Of a stretch of DNA of 64,000 bases, positions 8,162 through 16,348 are shown piece after piece. Position 1 is the first letter of the stretch. Each line of letters starts with the position of its first letter. Made by a program: the position numbers and the translations under genes. Source of the stretch: Nocardioides antri (GTDB lineage: Bacteria > Actinomycetota > Actinomycetes > Propionibacteriales > Nocardioidaceae); NCBI RefSeq assembly GCF_008373765.1, contig NZ_VUJW01000006.1, positions 110,048 through 174,047 of the forward strand. Direction: 5' to 3'. Below the pieces are notes generated by a model that saw nothing but the letters and a program-made list of their open reading frames with translations, ran no database searches and had not been told where the DNA came from.

Positions 8162-9549
8162 CGGTCATCACCCGCCTGGACCTTGACGACCTGGGTCTGC
8201 TGCTGGTCGGGGTCCTCGGTCTCCTGAGGGGCCTCCGGAAGAGGACGCCGTGCCTGGTCGGAGATGCGGAGCAGCAACGCGATGATCACCCAGTTCGCGA
8301 CGAGGGAGGAGCCGCCGTAGGACAGGAACGGCGTCGTGAGACCGGTCAGCGGGATGAGCCGGGTGACGCCCCCGATGACGACGAAGACCTGGAGGGCGAA
8401 GACGCCGGCGAGGCCGGTGGCGACCAGCTTGCCGAAGCCGTCGCGGGAGATCAGGGCGGCGCGGAGGGCGCGCTCGACGATGAGGCCGTAGAGCAGCAGC
8501 ACCGCCAGGACCGCGGTCAGCCCGAGCTCCTCGCCGATGGCCGCCATGATGAAGTCGGACTCGGCCTCGGGCACCCGGGACGGCATGCCCTGGCCGAGCC
8601 CGCGGCCGGTCAGCTCGCCCCACGCGAAGCCGTAGAGCCCCTGCACGAGCTGGTAGCCGTCGCCGTCGCGGTCGGCGAACGGGTCGAGCCAGATCTCGAC
8701 GCGCTGCTGGACGTGGCCGAAGATCCGGAACGCCACCGCGGCCCCGCCGAAGAAGAGCGCGCCGCCGACGACCAGCCAGCCGGGCCGCTCGGTCGCGACG
8801 TAGAGCATGATCAGGAACAGGCCGAAGAACAGCAGGCTGGAGCCCAGGTCCTTCTGCAGGACCAGGATGCTGAGGCTGACGCCCCACATCACGAGGATGG
8901 GGCCGAGGTCGCGGCCGCGCGGGAAGTCGATGAAGAGCAGCCGGCGACCCGCGAGCGCGAGCGCGTCGCGGTGGACGACCAGGTAGCCCGCGAAGGTGAT
9001 GACGAGCAGCAGCTTCGCCACCTCGCCGGGCTGGAAGCCCACCGGGCCGAGCCGGATCCAGATCCGGGCACCGTTCACCTCGTTGCCGATCACCGGCAGC
9101 ATCGGGAGGACCAGCAGCGCGATCGCCGCGAGGCCCGAGGTGTAGGTGAAGCGGGCCAGCAGCCGGTGGTCGGGCAGGAGCACCAGCGTCGCGACGAACA
9201 GGACGACACCGACGGTCATCCAGATCAGCTGCTGGTCCGCGCGGCCGGTGTCCTCGGCCAGGTCGAGTCGGTGGATGATCGCGAGCCCGAGCCCGTTGAG
9301 GGCGGCGACGATCGGGAGCAGCACCGGGTCGGCGTAGGGCGCGACCATGCGCACCACCACGTGGGCGGCGATCACGAGCGCGGCCAGCCAGCCGCCGTAC
9401 CCGACGAGGTTGGCCGGGACCTCGCCGTCGACGCCCAGGCCCACCGACGCATAGGCGCCGATCCCCACCACCAGGGCGAGGATGAGCAGGAACAGCTCAG
9501 CACCACGCCGGCGGCGGTGCACGAACTGCAGGAGGAGGGCGTTGGCCAC
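8158..9549 (-). CDS. rodA: SEDS family peptidoglycan glycosyltransferase RodA/FtsW
   Basis: The 463-residue polytopic membrane protein polymerises glycan strands from lipid II. About 10-12 helices are visible. Family signatures include QPGEVAKLLLVITFAGYL, the Lys/Asp-containing LQKDLGSSLLFFGLFLIMLY, and the C-terminal GLTTPFLSYGGSSLVANW. The start is GTG (MANALLLQFVHRRR), 6 bp downstream of the pstP stop. It overlaps pbpA by 4 bases, so the glycosyltransferase and its cognate transpeptidase are translationally coupled. The C-terminus is a short polar tail. Confidence 0.95.
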   Translation of the reverse strand: MANALLLQFVHRRRRGAELFLLILALVVGIGAYASVGLGVDGEVPANLVGYGGWLAALVIAAHVVVRMVAPYADPVLLPIVAALNGLGLAIIHRLDLAEDTGRADQQLIWMTVGVVLFVATLVLLPDHRLLARFTYTSGLAAIALLVLPMLPVIGNEVNGARIWIRLGPVGFQPGEVAKLLLVITFAGYLVVHRDALALAGRRLLFIDFPRGRDLGPILVMWGVSLSILVLQKDLGSSLLFFGLFLIMLYVATERPGWLVVGGALFFGGAAVAFRIFGHVQQRVEIWLDPFADRDGDGYQLVQGLYGFAWGELTGRGLGQGMPSRVPEAESDFIMAAIGEELGLTAVLAVLLLYGLIVERALRAALISRDGFGKLVATGLAGVFALQVFVVIGGVTRLIPLTGLTTPFLSYGGSSLVANWVIIALLLRISDQARRPLPEAPQETEDPDQQQTQVVKVQAGDDR

Positions 9550-9555
9550 GGTCGG

Positions 9556-11091
9556 CTACTCCTGGCCGTCCGCCGGCACGGCGTCCGCGGCGATCCGGAG
9601 GACCGTGTCCTTCGCGTCCTCGTAGCTGTCGGCGTCGATGCCCTCCTCGACCTGGGCGCGCGCGCCCTCGGGAAGGTCGTCGAGCGCCAGGTCGGTCGTG
9701 CGGTAGACGCTCGACAGGCCGGGCAGGCCGTCGATGCCGCGGTAGACGGCGACCTGGCCTTCGTGCTCGCCGACGTAGTACTGCTGCTGGCTCCACCAGT
9801 ACGCCGACGCGAGCCCGATCCACACGAGCCCGAGCACGATCACTGCCGCCAGGAGCCGCCGCAGCCAGGTGAAGCGGCGCGGCGCGAGCGGGGCGTAGCG
9901 GTAGGTCTCGGGATCGACCGGAGGGTCGGCCTGGATGGCGTAGCCGACGCCCTCCGGGATCTCGGCGTCGACCGGCTCGAGCTCGCCGGTGTCGCCGGAG
10001 CGGTGGCCGCGGAAGAGGCCGCGCGGCGTCCGCCGCTTCAGCTCCGCGGCCGCACCGACGACCATCGGCTCGAGGTCGGAGTACGACGCGTCCGCGGCCG
10101 CCTGCTCCTCGGTGAGCACGTCGGCGACGACGCAGGTGACGTTGTCGGAGCTGCCGGCGTCGAGGCTGGCGCGGACCAGCTCGATCGCGGCGAACTCGGG
10201 CGACCCGCTGGAGAGGATGTCGGCCATCCGGGCGTCCTCGAGGACCCCCGACGCACCGTCGCTGCAGAGGAAGACCCGGTCGCCGGGCGCGAGCGCTATC
10301 GCGAACAGGTCGGGCTCGACCTCGTGGAGCCCGTCGAGTGCCTTGAGGATCAGGTTGCGGTGGGGGTGGACCCGCGCCTCCTCCTCGGTGATCCGGCCCT
10401 CGTCGATGAGGCTCTGCACGAAGGTGTGGTCGGTGGTGATCTGGGAGAGCTCGCCGGCCCGGTAGAGGTAGCCGCGGGAGTCCCCGATGTGGCCGATGGC
10501 GATCCGCTGGCCGTCGAAGAGCGCGACCGTCGCGGTCGTGCTCGTGCCGCTGAGGGCAGGGTCCTGGTCGACCTGGACCGCGATCGACTGGTGCGCCTCG
10601 TGCAGCCCGTCGGTCACTCGGGTGAGCAGGTCCGCGGAGCCGGGAGCCTCGTCGAGCTGGCGCAGCTCGTAGACCGCGGTGCTCGACGCGATGTCGCCGC
10701 GGGCCGCGCCGCCGACGCCGTCGCAGACCGCGAGGAGCCACGGACCGGCGTAGCCGGAGTCCTGGTTGTCCTTGCGGACCCGGCCGACGTCGGAGATGGC
10801 GTAGTAGGAGAGGCGCAGCTGCTCGGTCGTCGGCCCGGCGATGTCGTCGTCGTCGCCGACGGGGACGGCCGGCTGCTCGGGCGCGTCCACGGTCGGGCCT
10901 TCCGGCGGGCGCGGCTGGGACGCGGCGTCGGGCAGCGGCCGTGTCATCGTCAGGTCAGCCGGGGCATCGGGCGGGGGCGGCTGGTCGGCCGGCGGCGGCT
11001 CCGTGGGAGGGGCCGGCTGCCCAGAGCTGTCGGGATCGGGCGCGTCGGGCCCGTTCGGCTCGTCCGGGAGCGTCTGGTCTTCTGACGTCAA
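9556..11091 (-). CDS. pstP: PP2C-family Ser/Thr phosphatase PstP
   Basis: The 511-residue membrane phosphatase reverses PknA/PknB phosphorylation. Metal-binding PP2C motifs are present: SDVGRVRKDNQDS (about 100-112), CDGVGG (about 123-128), GDSRGYLYR, LCSDGASG and SSDNVTCVV. One membrane helix follows (LAAVIVLGLVWIGLASAYWW), with a small extracellular domain. About 90 Pro/Asp-rich residues precede the catalytic domain; the mycobacterial protein begins almost at the domain. The start is TTG, chosen because GAGGAAG lies 7 bases upstream, inside the end of fhaB. A shorter start at an internal Met (residue 49) cannot be excluded. Confidence 0.94.
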   Translation of the reverse strand: MTSEDQTLPDEPNGPDAPDPDSSGQPAPPTEPPPADQPPPPDAPADLTMTRPLPDAASQPRPPEGPTVDAPEQPAVPVGDDDDIAGPTTEQLRLSYYAISDVGRVRKDNQDSGYAGPWLLAVCDGVGGAARGDIASSTAVYELRQLDEAPGSADLLTRVTDGLHEAHQSIAVQVDQDPALSGTSTTATVALFDGQRIAIGHIGDSRGYLYRAGELSQITTDHTFVQSLIDEGRITEEEARVHPHRNLILKALDGLHEVEPDLFAIALAPGDRVFLCSDGASGVLEDARMADILSSGSPEFAAIELVRASLDAGSSDNVTCVVADVLTEEQAAADASYSDLEPMVVGAAAELKRRTPRGLFRGHRSGDTGELEPVDAEIPEGVGYAIQADPPVDPETYRYAPLAPRRFTWLRRLLAAVIVLGLVWIGLASAYWWSQQQYYVGEHEGQVAVYRGIDGLPGLSSVYRTTDLALDDLPEGARAQVEEGIDADSYEDAKDTVLRIAADAVPADGQE

Positions 11092-11095
11092 GTGA

Positions 11096-11572
11096 CTACT
11101 TCCTCAGCTCGAGGATGGTCTTGCCGATGCGCACCTGCGCACCGAGCCCGATCGTGGTCGGTTGCGTGATGCGCTGGGTGCCGAGGTAGGTGCCGTTCGT
11201 GGAGCCGAGGTCCTCGACGTACCACTGGTCGCCGGAGGCGGCGATCCGCGCGTGCCGCGTGGAGACGTAGTCGTCGTCGAGCCGGATCGCGGCGTCGTTG
11301 CCGCGGCCGATGAGAATGGGGGCGTTCGCAAGGGCTGCGGTCACGCCGGTGTTCTGCCCCTGGATCACCGCGACATGCGTCGGCGAGCCGCGCCGCTTCG
11401 GTGGAGCCTTCTGCTTGGCCGGCTTCGGGGGCTTGGGCTGCGTGCCTCCGGCCGGCGACGGAACCCGGGCCCCGAACATGTCCGAGCGGATCACGGAGAT
11501 CGCGGAGAGCACGAAGATCCACAGGATCGCGAGGTAGGCGATCCGGACCAGGAACAGCGTGAGCTCAGACAT
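11096..11572 (-). CDS. fhaB: FHA domain membrane protein FhaB (FipA)
   Basis: The 158-residue protein has an N-terminal membrane helix (about 5-25), a Lys/Pro-rich linker and a C-terminal forkhead-associated domain (about 78-155). The phosphothreonine-binding motifs GRGNDAAI, STRHARI and DLGSTNGTYL are intact. FHA domains dock on phosphothreonine in the PknA/PknB activation loop or their targets. In mycobacteria the homologue links kinase signalling to FtsZ and FtsQ during division. It overlaps the fhaA stop by 8 bases and is followed closely by pstP. Confidence 0.94.
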   Translation of the reverse strand: MSELTLFLVRIAYLAILWIFVLSAISVIRSDMFGARVPSPAGGTQPKPPKPAKQKAPPKRRGSPTHVAVIQGQNTGVTAALANAPILIGRGNDAAIRLDDDYVSTRHARIAASGDQWYVEDLGSTNGTYLGTQRITQPTTIGLGAQVRIGKTILELRK

Positions 11573-12305
11573 CGGTGACCTCTTCCTCGAGGAGCCGGAC
11601 GACCAGGGAGGTGTGGCCGATCTGCACGCGGGACCCGTCGCCCAGCGCGGCGCGGCTCACCTTGCGCCCGTCGACGGTGATCCCGTTGGTGGAGCCCATG
11701 TCGTGGACCTCGATCTGCAGCGGCCCGGCGCCCGGGGCGGCAGACGGCGCAGGCTGCGCGGTGACGAGGAACTCGGCGTGGCGACGGCTGACGCCGGGGT
11801 CGTTGATCCGCAGGTCGGCCTCGCTGCCCCGCCCGACCACCAGGCCCGGGGGCTGCAGCGGGTGGCGGGTGCCGTTGACCTCGAGCACGGCGCGCGTCCG
11901 GTGGCGGGTGTTGTAGCGGGCGTGGCCGCTCACCGTCGCCTCCGCCTTGCCGAGCACCCGGAACCGGCCGGTGCCGAGGTCGTCGGCGGAGACGAACTGG
12001 ATCCGGATCGGGCCCGGGAAGACGTAGGACTGCAGGTCGGCGTGCTCCTGCAGCTGGTCGGTCAGCTCGGCCGCGAGCGCGGAGTCGTACGGCGCCAGCC
12101 GATCCAGGTCAGAGCTCGACAGCTCCACGGTGAACGCGTTGGGCACCAGCCGCCGCTCGCGCGAGAGGATCTGCGCCTTGTTGTCGAGCTCCCGCTGGAG
12201 GGCGGCCGCGATCTCGACCGGCTGCACGGCGCTGCGGAACGTACGGGCGAAGACTCCCGAGATCGCCTGCTCGAGCTTCTGCTCGAACCGTTGCAATCCA
12301 CCCAC
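11565..12305 (-). CDS. fhaA: FhaA: DUF3662 plus FHA domain protein
   Basis: The 246-residue cytosolic protein is the first gene of the cell-wall kinase operon. The N-terminal DUF3662 domain (about 1-112) begins with the family-typical GGLQRFEQKLE and contains PVEIAAALQRELD. The C-terminal FHA domain (about 150-246) has VGRGSEADLRI, SRRHAEFLV and DMGSTNGITVDG. The mycobacterial protein has a long disordered linker between the two domains; here it is short. FhaA binds phosphorylated MviN/MurJ and PknB in mycobacteria and so restrains peptidoglycan synthesis. The start is GTG with a perfect AGGAGG about 6 bases upstream. Confidence 0.95.
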   Translation of the reverse strand: MGGLQRFEQKLEQAISGVFARTFRSAVQPVEIAAALQRELDNKAQILSRERRLVPNAFTVELSSSDLDRLAPYDSALAAELTDQLQEHADLQSYVFPGPIRIQFVSADDLGTGRFRVLGKAEATVSGHARYNTRHRTRAVLEVNGTRHPLQPPGLVVGRGSEADLRINDPGVSRRHAEFLVTAQPAPSAAPGAGPLQIEVHDMGSTNGITVDGRKVSRAALGDGSRVQIGHTSLVVRLLEEEVTDV

Positions 12306-12409
12306 TGGGAGCCTCCTTCCCGTCTGCTCGCATGCTGCGTACCCGACGGTGCCGGGTTCGCTCGATCGTATCGGTGCCCACCGGTTTGGGACGCGAGGCG
12401 GCCCTGGGA

Positions 12410-12415
12410 TAGCCT
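12410..12415 (+). promoter_or_regulatory. -10 element for the tRNA-Leu gene
   Basis: TAGCCT (TANNNT) lies 23 bp before the tRNA. TTGGGA at 12386-12391, with an 18-bp spacer, is a plausible -35. Nothing else in this stretch would drive the tRNA; the other direction feeds fhaA. Confidence 0.4.
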
Positions 12416-12438
12416 TGCCCGGCTGTTCAGACAGCGAC

Positions 12439-12522
12439 GCGCGAGTGGCGGAATAGGCAGACGCGCACGGTTCAGGTCCGTGTGTCCGAAAGGACGTGGG
12501 GGTTCAACTCCCCCCTCGCGCA
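12439..12522 (+). tRNA. tRNA-Leu (anticodon CAG)
   Basis: The 84-nt class II tRNA has a 7-bp acceptor stem, GCGCGAG (12439-12445) with CTCGCGC (12515-12521), and discriminator A at 12522. The anticodon stem CACGG/CCGTG encloses the loop TTCAGGT, with CAG at 12473-12475. A long variable arm (TGTCCGAAAGGAC), as expected for leucine, precedes a T arm of GGGGG-TTCAACT-CCCCC. The 3' CCA is not encoded. CTG is the dominant leucine codon in this GC-rich DNA, so this is a major isoacceptor. Confidence 0.97.
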
Positions 12523-12530
12523 CGTGTGAC

Positions 12531-12559
12531 GAAGCCCCGGATCCTGGATCCGGGGCTTC
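12531..12559 (+). terminator. intrinsic terminator after tRNA-Leu
   Basis: A perfect inverted repeat has 14-base arms (GAAGCCCCGGATCC and its complement) separated by one T, followed by a short T-containing run (GTCTGTTC). In practice it folds as a stem of about 12 bp with a 5-base loop. Confidence 0.85.
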
Positions 12560-12625
12560 GTCTGTTCAGGGGTCTGGTTGCGGTCGGCGGGGTCCTCGCG
12601 GTTCACGGGTGCAGTGCGGAGCCCT

Positions 12626-13036
12626 TCACCACCTTGTCGACGGCGTTCCGGGGACCGTGCACCGCGATGCCCACGAGTCGAGGTCGGTGCCGTGGACGGC
12701 CGCGACGACCGCGCGGTTCGCGGCGTCGTGGCCGGTGCGGAACATGTCGGAGGTGTAGACAGCGAGGGGCAGCCGGCGTCGTACGGCCCGCTCCCGGGCC
12801 GCGGCCAGGCTCTCCTTGCACCCCTCGAAGACGAGCACGGGCAGTCCCAGCAGGCGCAGGTACGTCGTCCCGTCCGCGTCGGCGTACGGCTCGCCGATGA
12901 GCTGGGGATGCTCCGCGGCGATGCCGCTGGCGAGGAACGCGGTGACGTTGAGTCGCTGCCAGGTCTCCAGGTCGTCGCGGACGACGATGGCGACCTTGGT
13001 GTCGAACGGCGGGGTCAGGATGTCGGGATCTGTCAC
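12626..13036 (-). CDS. DUF2000 family protein
   Basis: The 136-residue soluble protein matches the DUF2000 pattern: KVAIVVRDDLETWQRLNVTAFLAS near the N-terminus, PQLIGEPYADADG, then GLPVLVFEG and RRLPLAVYTSDMF. Its molecular function is not established. The GTG at 13036 is preferred because it gives the family's usual length; the frame is open to an ATG at 13088, but that codon lies inside the start of the divergent araC-type gene. The pairing with a divergent AraC regulator suggests that regulator controls this gene. Confidence 0.8.
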   Translation of the reverse strand: MTDPDILTPPFDTKVAIVVRDDLETWQRLNVTAFLASGIAAEHPQLIGEPYADADGTTYLRLLGLPVLVFEGCKESLAAARERAVRRRLPLAVYTSDMFRTGHDAANRAVVAAVHGTDLDSWASRCTVPGTPSTRW

Positions 13037-13073
13037 CGGTCCAGAGTCGGCCGTCCGGCTGCGTCTCGTCTTG

Positions 13074-13079
13074 TACGTT
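13074..13079 (+). promoter_or_regulatory. -10 element of a probable leaderless promoter (AraC-type gene)
   Basis: TACGTT ends 6 bases before the ATG at 13086, with no ribosome-binding site in between, as expected for leaderless transcription. Confidence 0.4.
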
Positions 13080-13085
13080 CCTGAC

Positions 13086-13883
13086 ATGGAACCGGCCCCG
13101 CGGATCCGCGCGTGGCGGCCCGCCGTCCCGGGCGTCGCGGAGGTCCTCCACGCGCACTTCCCGCGCCACCAGTACCCGATGCACACCCACGACACCTGGA
13201 CCCTGCTCGTCGTCGACGCGGGCGCGATCCGCTACGACCTCGAGCGCCACGAGCACGACGTACGACGCTCCCTGGTCACGGTGCTGCCGCCCGGCGTGGC
13301 CCACGACGGCCGGCACGCCACGCCCGCGGGCTTCCGCAAGCGGGTCCTCTACCTGGACGCCGGCCAGATCGACGTCGACCTCGTCGGCCGCGCGGTCGAC
13401 CACCCCGGATGGGTGGACCCGCCGCTCCGGGCGGAGGTCGACCGGGTCCACCGGGCGGTGACGGCGCCGGGTGACGAGCTGGAGGCCGAGTCGCGGCTCG
13501 CGCTGGTGGTCGAGCGTCTCGCCCGGCACCTCGCACGCGAGGAGGTGGACCGGTCCGAGCCGCGGGCGCCGGCCCTCGTCCGTCGGCTGCGCGAGCTGCT
13601 CGACGCCCACGTCGTCGACGGGATCACCCTCGAGGAGGCGGCGCGGGTGCTCGACGCGCACCCGTCGCACCTGGTGCGCGCGTTCCGCCGCGAGACGGGC
13701 ATCCCTCCCCACCGCTACCTCACCGGCCGTCGCCTCGACGCGGCCCGGCGTCGACTCCTCGCGGGAGAGCGGCCTGCCGACGTGGCGGTCGGCACCGGCT
13801 TCTACGACCAGGCGCACCTCACCCGGCACTTCCGGCGGCTGCTGGGCGTGACGCCCGCCGAGTACGCCGGGTCGGGGCGCTGA
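13086..13883 (+). CDS. AraC family transcriptional regulator
   Basis: The 265-residue regulator has an N-terminal cupin-like AraC-binding domain (about 10-110: YPMHTHDTWTLLVVDAG, LPPGVAHDGR) and a C-terminal double helix-turn-helix domain (about 165-262). The second helix-turn-helix signature reads GFYDQAHLTRHFRRLLGVTPAEY. The ligand is unknown. It is divergent from the DUF2000 gene, with about 50 bp between starts, and is followed by a VOC gene with its own ribosome site. The short shared promoter makes regulation of DUF2000 and itself the most likely job. Confidence 0.92.
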   Translation: MEPAPRIRAWRPAVPGVAEVLHAHFPRHQYPMHTHDTWTLLVVDAGAIRYDLERHEHDVRRSLVTVLPPGVAHDGRHATPAGFRKRVLYLDAGQIDVDLVGRAVDHPGWVDPPLRAEVDRVHRAVTAPGDELEAESRLALVVERLARHLAREEVDRSEPRAPALVRRLRELLDAHVVDGITLEEAARVLDAHPSHLVRAFRRETGIPPHRYLTGRRLDAARRRLLAGERPADVAVGTGFYDQAHLTRHFRRLLGVTPAEYAGSGR

Positions 13884-13986
13884 CCCTGCCTCAAGCTGTG
13901 CCCGCAGCCGGTTCCGGTTGTCCCCGGCGCGCCCTACGTTGGTCCTGCCGGCCGGCGGGGTCGGCGACCGGACCAGGAGGACCACC

Positions 13987-14406
13987 GTGGGAGCGCTGCT
14001 CAACCCCTATCTCAGCTTCAAGGACACCGCCCGGACGGCGATGGAGTTCTACCAGGAGGTGTTCGGCGGCGAGCTCACCGTCAACACCTTCGGGGAGTAC
14101 GGCGACCCCGACTCCCCGGCGTCGGAGCTGGTCATGCACAGCATGCTGACGACGCCGGACGGGTTCACCCTGATGGCCTCCGACACCCCCGAGGGCATGG
14201 CGTTCACCCCCGGGTCCCAGATCACCGTCAGCCTCGCCGGCGACGGCGACGACGTCGACACCGTCCGCGGCTACTGGGAGAAGCTCGCGGACGGCGCGAC
14301 GGTGAACGTCCCGCTGGAGCAGCAGGTCTGGGGTGACGAGTTCGGTCAGCTCACCGACAAGTTCGGCATCGGCTGGATGGTCAACATCGGCGGCAGCGCA
14401 GCCTAG
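13987..14406 (+). CDS. VOC (glyoxalase/PhnB-like) family protein
   Basis: The 139-residue protein has the PhnB-like vicinal-oxygen-chelate fold: NPYLSFKDTARTAMEFYQEV at the N-terminus, HSMLTTPDGFTLMASD, ITVSLAGDGDDVDTVRGYWEKLADGA and the C-terminal WGDEFGQLTDKFGIGWMVNI. Such proteins are small metal-dependent or metal-free enzymes or binding proteins; the substrate cannot be told from the sequence. GTG at 13987 is preferred to the upstream ATG because AGGAGG lies 5-6 bases before it and the fold starts directly. Its stop is 2 bp from that of the convergent secreted protein gene. Confidence 0.88.
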   Translation: MGALLNPYLSFKDTARTAMEFYQEVFGGELTVNTFGEYGDPDSPASELVMHSMLTTPDGFTLMASDTPEGMAFTPGSQITVSLAGDGDDVDTVRGYWEKLADGATVNVPLEQQVWGDEFGQLTDKFGIGWMVNIGGSAA

Positions 14407-14408
14407 GC

Positions 14409-16265
14409 CTACGTCGAGGCGCCCCGGAGCACGAGCTCGACGTCGCCGAGCTCGATGTCGCCGTCGATGGTCAGCTCCGGCTGCTCGGCCTCGAACCAGT
14501 GGGCCGTGCCGGGCTGCCAGGGGAAGTACACCCACAGGCTGCGGGCCCAGACCTCGTCGCGCGGCAGCACGGCGAGGCCGCCGGTGGCCGTGCCGGTCGG
14601 AAGCCGCCGGATCGTGAACTCACCGGAGGAGCCGCGGGTCCGCGCCCGGGTCGGGTGCTCGGTGGTCGGGTTGGTGACCTGACCCTCCGGGTGGACGACC
14701 TCGTAGCCGATGTTGGTGATGACCGGCAGGTCAGTGCCCTCGTAGACGAACCGTCCGGTGACGGTGTGGCCGGTGTCGAGCGGCACGTCGTACGTCCGCG
14801 AGGCCCAGATCTTCACGTCCTCGTGGCAGACGGCGGTGTAGTTGTGCGGGAAGCCGTCGGCCGCGACCATCCACTCGCCGGGCACGAGGCCGCGGATGAC
14901 GTAGCGGCCCTCGGCGTCGGCCTTCTCGATCTCGTGGAAGCCGCCGTGGCTCTCCGGCGCGTCGGCCGGGCAGAGGTCGCTCGTGGTCGCCTCGACCACC
15001 GCGTGCGGCGCGGTGCGCCCGCGCAGGGTGAGCAGCGGCTTGTCGAGCCGCAGCCGGCCGAGGTCGTAGTCCCGCAGGCTGCGGACCCGGAAGGTGCGCA
15101 GGCCGTAGCCGTCGCCGTCCTTGGCGGCCAGCGTGTAGGTCCCGCGCTTGAGACCGGGGTACGTCGCGACGCCGTCCTCGCGGAGCAGGTTGGGGTAGAG
15201 CACGTTGCCGCGGGAGTCCCGCAGCTCGCTGTCGACCCGGCCCTCGGTGCCGCGGAAGCGGACGGTCGCGGTGGCGCCGCGGGTCAGCGGCACGCTCGCC
15301 TCGACCCGGTCTTCGCCCTCGGCGACCGGCACCTCCTCGGCGTGGGGGATGAACGCCCCGCCCTGGCGCAGCACGCCGACCTGGTAGTCGCCGGGGGTCA
15401 GGCCGGTGAACTTGAAGCCACCCCGCCGGGTGGTGAACAGGCTGGCGATCAGGTCGCCGTCGGCGTGCGCGAGGAAGATCTCGGTACGCCGGGCGGGCTC
15501 GCCGGTCCGCCCGTCGACCGCCGTGCCGGCGAGCGTGGTGCCCGCGTCGAGCCGTCCGGTCACCCGGCCCGGGTGCTCGGCGTCGATGGTGACCGGCTCC
15601 GACTCCCACGGCACGGTGCCGAAGCCGCCGGCCCGCAGGTAGTAGGTGCCGGGCGCGAGGCCGTCGAGGGAGAACCGGCCCTGGCCGTCGGTCTGGCCGT
15701 CGAGGGTTTTGGTGTGGTTGAGCCGCATCACCTGGATGTTCTCGAAGCTGGCGCCGGTGAGGGTGCCCTCGATCTTCGCGGTCGGCTGGACCTCGATCGT
15801 GCCGACCTCGAGGTCGGCGGCGCTCGCGTCGTAGAGGTCGGTGTGCTGCAGCCAGCTGTCGTGCTGGCCGTCGGGGCCGACGTACCGGATCAGGTGTCCG
15901 GCCTCGGTCAGCGGGGTGCAGGTGGCGGTGCGCTCCTCGTCGTGGTCGCAGACCTGGACGAGGAACCCCTTGCCGTGCTGGCGCACCCGGAACTGGCCGT
16001 CGGCGTCGGTGACAGCCCACCGGTCGGTGGTGTCGTCGATCATGCCGAACTCGGGGATCTCGCGGGGCGGCAGCACGTTGACGAGGGCGCCCTCGACGGG
16101 CGCGCCGGTCCGGTCGACGACCACGCCGGTCACCCAGCCGAGGTCTGCTCGGTCGGGCTCGGCAGCGGTGGCGGTCGCGGAGAACGCGGTCAGGGGCAGC
16201 GTGGTGGCCGCCAGGCCGGCGGCGAGGACCGCGGCGGCGGTGGGGGAGATGCGGGGGGTGGGCAC
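14409..16265 (-). CDS. secreted carboxypeptidase-regulatory-like repeat protein
   Basis: The 618-residue exported protein begins with a signal peptide of about 39 residues ending TATAAEP. The mature part is a chain of beta-sandwich units of the carboxypeptidase regulatory-like type. Each opens with a phrase like GWVTGVVVDRTGAPVEGALVNV, EGTLTGASFENIQV, LAGTAVDGRTGEPARRTEIFL or TVTGRFVYEGTDLPV, and several carry GLAPGTYYLRAGG or GLTPGDYQVGVL. No catalytic motif or sortase signal is visible. The role is probably structural or adhesive at the surface. GTG at 16265 is chosen because GGAAGGA lies 6 bases upstream. It ends 2 bp from the VOC gene and is divergent from the nitroreductase gene. Confidence 0.82.
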   Translation of the reverse strand: MPTPRISPTAAAVLAAGLAATTLPLTAFSATATAAEPDRADLGWVTGVVVDRTGAPVEGALVNVLPPREIPEFGMIDDTTDRWAVTDADGQFRVRQHGKGFLVQVCDHDEERTATCTPLTEAGHLIRYVGPDGQHDSWLQHTDLYDASAADLEVGTIEVQPTAKIEGTLTGASFENIQVMRLNHTKTLDGQTDGQGRFSLDGLAPGTYYLRAGGFGTVPWESEPVTIDAEHPGRVTGRLDAGTTLAGTAVDGRTGEPARRTEIFLAHADGDLIASLFTTRRGGFKFTGLTPGDYQVGVLRQGGAFIPHAEEVPVAEGEDRVEASVPLTRGATATVRFRGTEGRVDSELRDSRGNVLYPNLLREDGVATYPGLKRGTYTLAAKDGDGYGLRTFRVRSLRDYDLGRLRLDKPLLTLRGRTAPHAVVEATTSDLCPADAPESHGGFHEIEKADAEGRYVIRGLVPGEWMVAADGFPHNYTAVCHEDVKIWASRTYDVPLDTGHTVTGRFVYEGTDLPVITNIGYEVVHPEGQVTNPTTEHPTRARTRGSSGEFTIRRLPTGTATGGLAVLPRDEVWARSLWVYFPWQPGTAHWFEAEQPELTIDGDIELGDVELVLRGAST

Positions 16266-16348
16266 AGTGGTTCCTTCCAGAGGGTTGCGGCAGGAGGACG
16301 CCACCGGTCGCCGAATGGTTGCAACGGCTCATCCCGGAGGATGGGGAC

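Noticed and set aside
8713-11085. 790-codon open frame on the plus strand opposite rodA and pstP
   Set aside because: It lies entirely opposite two genes with clear motifs and has a low-complexity Glu/Asp/Arg-rich composition. There is no ribosome site or recognisable domain.
13037-13088. ATG at 13088 as start of the DUF2000 gene
   Set aside because: It would overlap the start of the divergent AraC-type gene and add about 17 residues not part of the family.
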